In this document: positions 1 to 7,042 of the stretch, one piece after another
Position numbering within the stretch: the first letter of the stretch is position 1
Layout of the letters: each line of letters begins with the position of its first letter
Assembly (NCBI GenBank): GCA_017633195.1
Contig: JAGBPV010000072.1
Span: forward strand, 1 to 7,060
Length of the DNA stretch: 7,060 nt
Reading direction: 5' to 3'
Source of the DNA: a bacterium
Lineage (GTDB): Bacteria > Bacillota_I > Bacilli_A > Mycoplasmatales > Mycoplasmoidaceae
The notes under the pieces: generated by a model
What the model was told of the DNA's origin: nothing
Seen by the model: only the letters and a program-made list of their open reading frames with translations
Databases searched by the model: none
Position numbers and translations under genes: made by a program

Positions 1-628
1 CATAAGATAAAGTTACATTTGATATTTGTGCTTGTTCAATATCTAGTGCTGAAAGTGTTGTTGGTAAAGTTATTTGGATATTATCAATAATATCTTGTAT
101 AGAATAAGTTGAATTAATTGCTAAAAACTTATTAGCAGCAGTTGTAATTTCGTTTTGAATTGCTTGTTTAATAGCTTGTTTTAATGTTGATTGAACATTG
201 AATGCATCTTGTACAGTATTAGAACTCATTTCATCATATTTTGCAACATTAATGATATTACTTAATAAAGTATCAAGTAAACTTGTAACACTATGACTAT
301 CATTTGTTGTACCATCTGGTGTTTTTGTTATTTTGCTTGGATTGTTTGAACTATTTGAATCATTTTTTGCAGGTGAAGAAGAATTAGTTGCTTTATTGTT
401 ATCTGAAGTACTTGAAGAAGGACTATTTGCACTTGAATTCTTTGTTGTACTAGCAGATTTAGTTGAATTTGAACCATTTGGTTTAGTGTTATTAGTTGTT
501 GCTGATTTTGCAACTAATTTATTATTAGAGTGAACTGCAACTGCTGCAGTAGAACCAGCTATTATTGCTAATGCACCAATAATAGCACCCCCTACTAATA
601 AATATTTAGATCTTCTTTTTATTTTCAT
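1..628 (-). CDS. Probable variable surface/membrane-anchored protein, N-terminal part (runs off left edge)
   Basis: Only the first 209 residues are in the window. The open frame leaves the left edge without a stop. The start is fixed by an AGGAG ribosome site (plus-strand CTCCT, 635-639) six bases before the ATG. Residues 1-8 are basic (MKIKRRSK), and about 9-32 form one hydrophobic segment ending STAAVAVHS, so the N-terminus is a signal peptide or an uncleaved anchor. There is no cysteine anywhere in the visible part, so there is no lipobox and it is not an ordinary mycoplasma lipoprotein. Residues about 34-113 are a low-complexity Ser/Asn/Thr/Lys linker, typical of a stalk lifting a domain off the membrane. 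From about 114 the chain becomes amphipathic and probably helical, with Gln/Asn/Ile-rich stretches. I do not recognise a named family. The (TA)9 tract in its promoter region suggests phase-variable expression. Exposure on the cell surface and a role in adhesion or antigenic variation are inferences. Confidence 0.82.
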   Translation of the reverse strand, partial: MKIKRRSKYLLVGGAIIGALAIIAGSTAAVAVHSNNKLVAKSATTNNTKPNGSNSTKSASTTKNSSANSPSSSTSDNNKATNSSSPAKNDSNSSNNPSKITKTPDGTTNDSHSVTSLLDTLLSNIINVAKYDEMSSNTVQDAFNVQSTLKQAIKQAIQNEITTAANKFLAINSTYSIQDIIDNIQITLPTTLSALDIEQAQISNVTLSY

Positions 629-634
629 ATTAAA

Positions 635-639
635 CTCCT
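635..639 (-). promoter_or_regulatory. Ribosome binding site of the surface-protein gene
   Basis: On the minus strand this reads AGGAG, with a six-base spacer to the ATG at 628. It is a strong match to the Shine-Dalgarno consensus and decides the start. A short inverted repeat (AAGAT at 643-647 with ATCTT at 655-659) lies just upstream in the leader; its significance is unknown. Confidence 0.8.
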
Positions 640-677
640 AATAAGATATTAAAAATCTTGTAGATAAAATATGTTTA

Positions 678-710
678 ATTATATATATATATATATAGCC
701 TAATTTTTTT
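678..710 (-). promoter_or_regulatory. Promoter region with a (TA)n spacer, Vmm-like
   Basis: On the minus strand a perfect TATAAT (678-683) is formed by the last two TA units plus the next two bases, and the rest of the TA tract fills the position of the -35/-10 spacer. A spacer of 17 bases would put the -35 box at 701-706, which reads AAATTA, a poor match; mycoplasma -35 boxes are often weak. An A-rich run (AAAAAAATTA) lies immediately upstream. The mRNA leader would be about 45 bases, ending in the AGGAG site. The arrangement matches the published mechanism of the Vmm protein of M. mycoides, in which changes in TA copy number alter the promoter spacer. Its operation here is inferred. Confidence 0.6.
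680..697. repeat. (TA)9 dinucleotide microsatellite
   Basis: Eighteen bases of uninterrupted alternating T and A, nine copies, bordered by GCC on the right and AATT on the left. Such tracts change length by slipped-strand mispairing. Its place between the TATAAT box and the upstream region makes it a candidate expression switch rather than neutral AT-rich filler. Confidence 0.95.
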
Positions 711-1016
711 ACTAAATATTGTTAAATAAATAACTCAAAATATTACAAAATTAAAATAAATACATGATATTTCAGCACACTTTTGAGATTTATAGATCTT
801 ATAAAGATTCTTAAAAAATAATCATTATTAAGATCTTTTTTAGAACTTTGATAAACAAGAAATACTATCTAAAAAATCTTAAAAAATAGTTGTTTTAAGA
901 AAAAGACAAAACAAATTAAAACATTCAATTAGTTTAAAAAAACAATAATTATTTTTTGCAAATTATTTAATTAAAAATGATCAATAAAAAGTTTGATGAA
1001 ATAAGATAAAAACCAA
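711..1016. other. AT-rich non-coding stretch, no gene seen
   Basis: About 300 bases between the divergent surface-protein gene and ffh. Both strands carry frequent TAA stops in all frames. No tRNA-like cloverleaf or strong hairpin followed by a T-run is evident. A 12-base direct repeat (TCTTAAAAAATA at 809-820 and 877-888) and several AAGATCTT-like motifs occur, but at this base composition they may be chance. It probably contains upstream sequences for the two divergent promoters. Confidence 0.6.
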
Positions 1017-1040
1017 CTCAAATTAAATTCTTATTTCTTA

Positions 1041-1046
1041 TATAAT
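1041..1046 (+). promoter_or_regulatory. Probable -10 box of ffh
   Basis: A perfect TATAAT about 108 bases before the ffh start. No convincing -35 box is seen at 17 bases upstream. A start around 1053 would give a leader of about 100 bases that begins with two adjacent dyads (1059-1084). Confidence 0.45.
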
Positions 1047-1058
1047 TTAGTATGAAAT

Positions 1059-1084
1059 AAAGTATTGTACTTTGAATCAAATTC
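1059..1084 (+). promoter_or_regulatory. Two adjacent short dyads in the ffh leader
   Basis: AAAGTA-TTG-TACTTT (1059-1073) is a perfect 6-base inverted repeat with a 3-base centre, directly followed by GAAT-CAA-ATTC (1074-1084), a perfect 4-base repeat. They sit just downstream of the TATAAT box, where an operator or leader-RNA hairpins could act. No T-run follows, so they are not a terminator. Function is unknown, and chance is possible at this AT content. Confidence 0.3.
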
Positions 1085-1153
1085 AGGAATTTATCATTTA
1101 AATTATAACTACATGCTTTATATACATTTATCTTGTTAATGTGAGGTTTAATT

Positions 1154-2500
1154 ATGTTCAAAACAATGATTGGTGGAATTGTGCAAAAACACCTTAAAAA
1201 TAAGGTTTTAAAATCAACGGTTAAAGAAGAAGATATAGAAGGTGTTTTAAAAGAAATTAGAATTGCTTTATTAGATGCTGATGTAAATATTATTGTTGTT
1301 AAAGATTTAATCAAAAGTATTAGACAAGAAATTGTTGGACAAATTGTTCCTGAAAATGTTAAATTAAGTGATTATTTCTTAAATGTAGTAAAAAGTAAAT
1401 TATCAGAAGTTTTAGGAAAAGAATTTAAAGAATTTAATTATGATAAACCAAACATGAAAATTATGATGGTTGGTTTACAAGGTTCAGGTAAAACTACAAC
1501 CTGTGCAAAATTAGCAAAATATTTAGCAGATAGAAAAAGCAATACTAAAGCTAGTTTAACTGCTTTAGATATTTATCGTGCTGCTGCTATTGATCAATTA
1601 AAAACTTTAGGTAATGAATTAAATATTCCTGTATTTGAAAAAGGTCAAAGTGATGTTTCACAAATTGCTGATTATGCATTAGAACAAATCAAAGAACAAA
1701 ACATTAATATTAATATTTTTGATACTGCTGGAAGACTTCAAACTGATGAAAAATTAATGAATGAATTAGTAATGCTAAAAAGAAAAATTCAACCTGATGA
1801 AATTTTCTTAGTGGTAGATGCGATGAGTGGACAAGATATTATTAATGTTGCTACTGAATTTAACAATACTTTACATTTAACAGGAATAATTCTTACAAAA
1901 ATGGATTCTGATGCTAGAGCAGGAGCAGCATTAAGTTTAATTAAAATTTTAAATGTTCCTATTAGATTCTTAGGAACTGGAGAAAAAATAGGTTCAATTG
2001 ATGAATTTTATCCTGAACGTATAACTGATCGAATTTTAGGTTTAGGTGATATTTTAACTTTAAGTGAAAAAGCATATGAAATTATTGATGAAAAAGATGC
2101 AAAGAAATCAATGATTAAAATGTTCTCTGGTAAATTCGATTTAGAAGACATGTTAATGCAAATTGAACAAATGAATAAGATGGGTTCTTTTTCTAGCATG
2201 ATGAAATACATGCCTGATAAGGTAAAAAGTTCTTTAACTGAAGAAAAAGTTACATTAGCAGAAGATAAAGCAAGAGTATGAAGAATTTTGTTATGTTCAA
2301 TGACAAAAAAAGAAAGACACAATCCAAAATTAATAATTCGTGATCAAACTAGAAAAAACCGAATTTTAAATGGTTCAGGAAGAAAACATGAAGAATTAAA
2401 TAAGATGTTAAAAGATTGACAAAAAGCACGAGATAATTTTGAAAAAATGGGAAAAATGATGCAAAAAGGAAGAGATCCATGAAAAGAAATGGGTTTTTAG
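1154..2500 (+). CDS. ffh: Signal recognition particle GTPase Ffh (SRP54)
   Basis: 448 aa, the normal length for bacterial Ffh. The protein binds the 4.5S/SRP RNA and signal sequences emerging from the ribosome, then docks with the FtsY receptor at the membrane using GTP. The N domain (about 1-95) contains the family stretch RIALLDADVN. The G domain follows with P-loop GLQGSGKT (107-114), DIYRAAAIDQL (139-149), DTAGR (190-194), TKMD (248-251) and the closing LGLGD (295-299). The C-terminal M domain (about 305-448) is rich in methionines (MLMQIEQMNKM and later KMGKMM) for signal-peptide binding, and carries a SGRKHEELNKM element in the RNA-binding part. Three in-frame TGA codons, the first at 2279-2281, encode Trp; reading them as stops would remove most of the M domain. 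A GAGG site (1143-1146) lies 7 bases before the ATG. It is probably co-transcribed with the gene that follows 12 bases later. Confidence 0.97.
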
Positions 2501-2512
2501 AATTATTTAATT

Positions 2513-3037
2513 ATGAATAATAACAAACAAGAAATAACCAATAATCTTAATTCTTCTTTAACAAGTAATAATCTTGATTTAAAAGAATTAAATAAGCAAA
2601 AAGATGAATTAACAAATAAATTGAATAGTATTCACCAAACTATTGAAATATTAAAACATAATGAAGATGAAATTAATTTGAAATTACAAGAAATTGATAA
2701 GAAAATTCATTTTGAAACTTTTTCAATTTCAAACAAAAAACAATTAAGCAATGATGAAATTGCTAATCAATTAAAAAGAATTAGAAAAGCTGCACTTGCT
2801 GCAACAGTAGCAGTTTGATTATGTTGAACTGGAATTGGTTTTTTTGCTTGATTTTTCTTACAAATTTTTACAATTCAAGAATTATTGAAATTTTATGAAA
2901 CCAATGTAAAAAAATATTTATGTACAACCTTATCAATTTTTAGTATCTTTTTTATTCCTGCATTCTTTAATGGGATTATTGTTTGTATTGTTTTAAAGAA
3001 AAGAATCAACATGTATAAAAGTGGTTTAATACACTAA
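2513..3037 (+). CDS. Small membrane protein: coiled coil plus two transmembrane helices, unknown function
   Basis: 174 aa, no family recognised. Residues about 22-66 form a charged, heptad-like region (KELNKQKDELTNKL and following), a probable coiled coil. A basic patch KRIRK (88-92) precedes a hydrophobic helix at about 93-121, and a second helix spans about 136-161, followed by the basic tail KKRINMYK. The expected topology is a hairpin with both termini inside, by the positive-inside rule. Trp at 102, 105 and 113 are encoded by TGA, so a standard-code reading stops inside the first helix. The ATG lies 12 bases after the ffh stop with no recognisable Shine-Dalgarno site, which suggests translational coupling to ffh. 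The stop overlaps the convergent rsmG stop by 4 bases. Pairing with ffh may only reflect shared transcription; a role in membrane-protein biogenesis would be speculation. Confidence 0.85.
3034..3037. other. Overlapping stop codons of convergent genes
   Basis: The plus-strand gene ends TAA at 3035-3037 and rsmG ends TAG on the minus strand at 3034-3036, so the coding regions share CTAA. There is no space for a dedicated terminator between them, and each transcript must run into the opposing gene. ATTATTAATAAT at 3061-3072 is a perfect palindrome followed by GCTTTTT and might weakly stop plus-strand transcripts. Confidence 0.9.
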
Positions 3038-3753
3038 TTTTCTTCTTCTTTTTCTTTTGAATTATTAATAATGCTTTTTCATTTTCTTGGATATATTGAT
3101 GGTGTATCTTCTTTTTTTGTAAAAATATAAATAAATTCTTTATGATTGTCTAAAGAATTGTATTGAATTTTTTCTATAAGTTGAATTTTTAATTTCTTAA
3201 TAATATGACTTGCATTTTGCATCTCTTCACTACCTTTTTTACCTTTAGGCAGCACACACAAACCATTGATTTTCATAAAAGGAATCAGTAATTCTAAAAT
3301 AATTTTTATTTCTGCTACTGCTCTTGCTGTAGTTAAATCAAATTTATTTTTGTATGATTTATCTAATTCTTCTGCTCTAGTATTAAGAATAAAAACATTA
3401 TCTAACTTTAATTTATCAACAAGTTGTTCTAAAAAAAATGTTTTTTTAGTAACACTTTCAACAATTGTTAAATGAATATGTGGATATAAAATCTTTAATG
3501 CAATTCCTGGGATTCCAGAACCACTGCCAACATCTAAAACTTCATGAATATTATTTCAGTCTAAATCTTTATAAGGATAAATTGAATCATAAAAATAACT
3601 ACCATAAATTAATTCATTACTATCTAATCTAGTTAGATTATGAATTTCATTTTGTTTTTGTAAAAATGCCTTATAAATTTCAAATTGTTCAATTTGATTA
3701 TCTAAAGCATTAAATTCTTTTTTTAATTGTGTTTCAAATTCTATTTGATTCAT
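3034..3753 (-). CDS. rsmG: 16S rRNA (guanine527-N7)-methyltransferase RsmG (GidB)
   Basis: 239 aa, slightly longer than typical RsmG. The enzyme uses S-adenosylmethionine to methylate N7 of G527 in the 530 loop of 16S rRNA. The Rossmann-fold motif I, VLDVGSGSGIPGIAL (72-86), binds SAM and is nearly diagnostic. The family segment TARAVAEI follows, as does LPKGKKG, corresponding to the usual ALKG motif. The N-terminal helical part (1-60) includes QNEIHNLT, equivalent to the conserved WN-LT element. Trp at residue 66 and in the C-terminal tail are encoded by TGA. After the fold comes a short charged tail ending KEKEEEN, probably disordered. It lies 14 bases downstream of mnmG with an AAGGAA ribosome site, so the two form one operon. 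This mnmG-rsmG (gidA-gidB) pairing is widespread in bacteria. Confidence 0.95.
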
Positions 3754-3767
3754 ATTTATTCCTTAAA

Positions 3768-5627
3768 TTATTGCTTTTTTATTTGTTCTACATAATATTT
3801 TAAATAAACCAAATCACTAAAATTAATTCCACTAATTCTAGAAGCTTGATCTAAAGTCAAAGGTTTGATCTGATTTAATTTAATAATTGATTCTGTAGCA
3901 ATATTTGGTACTTGTTTGTAGTCAGTTATTCAACTTAAATCAATATCTTTGAATTGTTTGAAGTTATTTATTGCTTCTATTTCTCTTTTAATATATCCAT
4001 TATATTTAATAAATATTTCTGTTTTTTGTAATCAATATTTATTTAATTCTTGAAATTTATCAGGTAAATATTTAATTAAATCAGCAATATTTACTTCTTG
4101 TCTACATAAATAAGAACTTAGTTTTAAATTGGATAATTCATAATTAGTTTTAACATTAATTTCTTTGATTTTTCCTACAGTATTTTCTTCTAAATACTTA
4201 ATTAGTTCATTAGATAATGCTTTATTTTTTAAATACTGTTTGTAATGTTCTTCACTAATTAATCCGATTTCATGTCCATATTTTAATAATCGATCATCAG
4301 CATTATCATTTCTTAACATTAATCTATATTCTGCTCTTGATGTTAACAATCTATATGGATCTAAAACTCCTTTAGTGGTTAAATCATCAATTAATACTCC
4401 AATATAAGCTTCATCTCTATTTAAAATTAAAGGTTTTTTATTTTGTATCTTTAAATAAGCATTAATTCCAGCCATTAATCCCTGACATGCTGCTTCTTCA
4501 TATCCACTAGTACCATTGATTTGTCCAGCAAAATATAAGTTCTTTCATCTTTTTGTTTCTAGTGTTGGTAATAATTCTAATGAATCTATTGCATCATATT
4601 CAATTGCATATGCATATTTTTGAACTTTGCAGTTTTTTAATCCTGGTAAAGTTCTAATCATTTGATTTTGAACTTCTTCAGGCATAGAAGTACTAAATCC
4701 ACCTAAATATGTTGTTGGCAAATGAATAGATTCTGGTTCTAAAAATAATTGATGTCTTGGTTTTAGAATAAATCTTGTTACTTTATCTTCAATGCTTAAA
4801 CAATATTGTGGACCAACTCCTGTAATCATTCCTGAGTACATTGCTGATTTAGTTTTATTATTTTTAATAATTTCATGTGTATCTTTATTTGTATAAATTA
4901 AATAGCATGGTAATTGTTTTTCTAAAGGTAAGAATTTTTGATTAAAATGACTAAAACATATATCCATACTACTTCCTGGTTCAATTTCACATTGACTAAA
5001 ATCAATGCTATCTGTATAAATTCTTGGTGGAGTTCCTGTTTTTAGTCTTCTTAATTTAAAACCCATTTTAACTAAAGCATTTGATAAAGATTTAGAATTT
5101 TTTAATCCATCTGGACCTTCATCTTTATAGTTATGACCCCTAAAGGTTAATGATTTTAAGTATGTTCCTGAAGTAACAATTACACTATTGCTATATAAAA
5201 TTCCATGCTCTTTAGTATAAATGCCTTTAACTTCATCATTTTCATAATAAAAATCTGTTGCTTCATCAATAATTAAATCAATATAAGGATTTTGTTTTAT
5301 TAAATTAATGAAATAATTTGAATATTCAACTTTATCACATTGTTCTCTAATAGCTCAAACTCCTGGACCTTTAGAAGTATTTAACATTTTGATTTGCAAT
5401 GCTGTTTTATCAGCAACTTTTGCTTGCATTCCACCTAGTGCATCAATTTCTCTAGTAACAATTCCTTTAGCAGGACCACCCACACTAGGATTACATGGCA
5501 TTTTACCAATTCCCTGTTCACTTAAAGTAACTAAAGCAACTTTTTGTTTTAAATTAGCAAAAACAAAGCAAGCTTCTAGTCCTGCATGTCCTGCTCCAAT
5601 TACAATTGATTGATATTTATCTTGCAT
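3768..5627 (-). CDS. mnmG: tRNA uridine 5-carboxymethylaminomethyl modification enzyme MnmG (GidA)
   Basis: 619 aa, the usual size for the family. With the GTPase MnmE, this FAD protein modifies position 5 of the wobble uridine in tRNAs for split codon boxes, using methylene-tetrahydrofolate and an amino donor (glycine or ammonium). The N-terminal FAD-binding GAGHAGLEA lies at 11-19, followed by [13 protein letters not shown] (43-55), a family signature. RLKTGTPPR is near 194-202. Two conserved cysteines lie at about 241 (LPCYLIYTN) and 276 (GVGPQYC). Further signatures are [15 protein letters not shown] and [17 protein letters not shown]. The C-terminal helical part ends in [15 protein letters not shown], the region implicated in MnmE and tRNA contact in the family. 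Four TGA codons encode Trp, for example at 5355-5357 and 4545-4547; a standard-code caller would break the gene into pieces. The start has only a weak AAAGAAA ribosome site. It is the first gene of an operon with rsmG. Confidence 0.97.
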
Positions 5628-5722
5628 AATTATTTTCTTTGATATAATTCTTAAATTTGTTAAATATATATTTGATTTATATTTAATTTATTTTATATTT
5701 TGTATAAACACTATTCATATTC

Positions 5723-5728
5723 ATTATA
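5723..5728 (-). promoter_or_regulatory. Possible -10 box of the mnmG-rsmG operon
   Basis: TATAAT on the minus strand, about 95 bases before the mnmG ATG. No clear -35 box is found. The spacer 5628-5791 is so AT-rich that other TATAAT-like sites occur, so the assignment is tentative. Confidence 0.35.
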
Positions 5729-5761
5729 AAAAAATAATTTTTATATAATTTTTAAATTATG

Positions 5762-5767
5762 TATAAT
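5762..5767 (+). promoter_or_regulatory. Probable -10 box of the 116-aa membrane protein gene
   Basis: Perfect TATAAT 24 bases before the ATG at 5792, which would give a very short leader just including the AGGAG site. A second TATAAT at 5744-5749 is an alternative. Neither has a good -35 match. Confidence 0.45.
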
Positions 5768-5791
5768 AACAAATTATATAAGGAGACAATT

Positions 5792-6142
5792 ATGTCTGAA
5801 AATAATCCTAAGATTAATTGAGATATTTCTTCATTAGAAAATAAATTAGGAATTAAAAGTGCAAATGAAATTAATAATCTAACTGGATATGAAAGAACAA
5901 TTCATAGTATTAGAAGATATTCAGTATTAGCATGTGTTTTTTGATGATTTTGTTGATTATTTATTCCAGTTTTGTTTGCAATATTTTTTCAAATTATATT
6001 AATTATTAAAACTTTAGAATTAAAAGATGATCAATCTAAAATGTTTTATTTAATTTTATCTTTACTTGGAATATTTTGAATTGGTTGAATTTTAGATATT
6101 ATTATTGCTATAAAAAGTAGCGCAGATATTGCTAGAATCTAA
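5792..6142 (+). CDS. Small two-helix membrane protein, unknown function
   Basis: 116 aa, no family recognised. A soluble N-terminal part (1-43) ends in the basic HSIRRYS, followed by a Trp-rich hydrophobic helix (about 44-72: CVFWWFCWLFIPVLF and onward), a short charged loop KTLELKDDQSK, and a second helix (about 84-107). The tail is short and weakly charged. Trp at 10, 51, 52, 55, 96 and 99 are all encoded by TGA, so this gene is invisible under the standard code beyond nine residues. The start is secure: AGGAG at 5781-5785 lies six bases before the ATG. It is divergent from mnmG, appears monocistronic, and is followed about 95 bases later by an intrinsic terminator. Its layout resembles the 174-aa protein after ffh, but without a coiled coil; common ancestry is not established. 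Confidence 0.88.
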
Positions 6143-6200
6143 AAATATCTTTTTTTCTTTTTTATTTTTATAAATTAATCATTATTTTTAAATTAAGAAT

Positions 6201-6271
6201 TATAATAAAAAACAAGTAATTTATATTACACACACTATATAGATGTTGTCTAACAAATCTATATTTTTTTT
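6201..6271 (+). ncRNA. Candidate small RNA or structured 3' UTR
   Basis: A perfect TATAAT (6201-6206) is followed within 65 bases by a 5-base-pair hairpin (GTAAT 6216-6220 with ATTAC 6225-6229) and then a long hairpin with an 8-T run. Promoter, two hairpins and terminator would give a transcript of roughly 60 nt. No good -35 box is seen. The simpler reading is that this is the 3' untranslated end of the upstream membrane-protein mRNA and the TATAAT is chance. Confidence 0.3.
6237..6271 (+). terminator. Intrinsic (Rho-independent) terminator
   Basis: ATATAGAT (6237-6244) pairs perfectly with ATCTATAT (6257-6264). After one bulged G (6245), TTGT (6246-6249) pairs with ACAA (6253-6256) around a CTA loop. 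The stem runs directly into eight Ts (6264-6271). It is the best terminator in the window and points along the plus strand, ending transcripts of the 116-aa membrane-protein gene. Confidence 0.7.
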
Positions 6272-6344
6272 AAAATAAAAAACTTTTAAATTATTTGTGT
6301 TTTTAAAAGATTATATCAAATTAATAATTTTAAATAGGTTTGAT

Positions 6345-6835
6345 ATGATTAAATTTAAAAGAAACTTTTTTAATATTTATCATGATTATTTAGAATAAAA
6401 TATCAATATTTTTATTACGTATGATATAAAAATCAAAAAGTTAAATAATATTGTTTCAATTTGCATATATTTACCAATTTTATTTGTAAGATTTTTTCCT
6501 TTTTTGTTTTTAAAGATACTAATTTAAGTACAAATGATATTGTTGAATTTGTTTTAATTATAATTGGAATAATTTTCATGCCACTTTTACCATAAATATT
6601 AGCAAAATTATTTTGAAGATTTTTATTGCATGATTATGATTTTTGTTACAAAATGTCTAATATTTGTTTCATCATAATGTATAAATTTTTCAATTGTTTT
6701 GTAAAAATGAAATGCCATCATGATTTTGTGTAAAACTAATTCTCATAGACTTTCAATAAAATCGTTCATAAATTATGTTTTGAATTAGAAACAACTAACT
6801 TGTTATTAAGATCTTTAAATATCTTTAATGATTAA
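6345..6835 (+). pseudogene. Decayed membrane-protein gene
   Basis: An ATG with a weak AGG site six bases upstream opens MIKFKRNFFNIYHDYLE, then a TAA (6396-6398). The same frame reads on through KKLNNIVSICIYLPILFVRFF up to 6524. At about 6506-6515 the coding sense moves to another frame, KDTNLSTNDIVEFVLIIIGIIF, which passes a TAA (6593-6595) into ILAKLFWRFLLHDYDF (Trp from TGA). After more stops (6731, 6737, 6746) the same frame gives TFNKIVHKLCFELE to 6832. Stops are much rarer in these two frames than expected at this AT content, and the translation looks like a protein with two or more hydrophobic segments. No family is recognised, and the decay prevents calling a function. The exact ends are uncertain. 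Confidence 0.5.
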
Positions 6836-7042
6836 AAAATTCTAACTATATCAATTTCAAAATAAGACAAAAATTTAATTTTTATTTTATTGTGCAGTTG
6901 TTTATAAAAACTATATATATGGTCAACAAATTAATAAAAAATTAGTTGGATGTTAATTTAAGAATAGTCATTATATATTTAAATAATTCTTTTATTATTT
7001 TTTATGATAATATTATTAAGCAAAAATTAAAAATAAAGGAGT
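6836..7042. other. AT-rich stretch with possible further gene remnant
   Basis: No intact gene. On the plus strand, 6879-6953 is open and reads FLFYCAVVYKNYIYGQQINKKLVGC before TAA, then continues FKNSHYIFK to another stop. It could be the 3' part of the same decayed gene after another frameshift, or chance. Nothing else is evident until the AAAGGAG at the right edge. Confidence 0.3.

Noticed and set aside
333..533. Open frame on the plus strand, antisense to the surface-protein gene (also another minus-strand frame at 328-513)
   Set aside because: It mirrors the low-complexity Ser/Asn/Thr linker codons of the minus-strand gene, which has a proper start, ribosome site and anchor. No independent start signal.
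809..888. 12-base direct repeat TCTTAAAAAATA (two copies, 68 bases apart)
   Set aside because: Low-complexity A/T sequence; two copies are likely by chance and there is no regular spacing that would suggest a CRISPR or iteron array.
711..1016. Degraded gene on the minus strand between the surface-protein gene and ffh
   Set aside because: One frame has fairly few stops, but the count is close to that expected by chance at this AT content and the translation has no convincing domain character.
2279..2281. Premature stop (TGA) in ffh and similar TGAs in all other genes
   Set aside because: The protein families continue in frame past every TGA, consistent with genetic code 4 (UGA = Trp), so these are not disruptions.
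2008..2322. Minus-strand open frame inside ffh
   Set aside because: Antisense shadow of the conserved G/M domain coding region; no ribosome site and no recognisable protein.
5628..5791. Possible replication origin next to mnmG (gidA)
   Set aside because: gidA lies near oriC in many bacteria, and the spacer is AT-rich, but I see no cluster of TTATCCACA-like DnaA boxes, and no dnaA or dnaN is present.
6911..6920. Short alternating TA run as a third switch
   Set aside because: Only about four and a half TA units, not next to a promoter or an intact gene.
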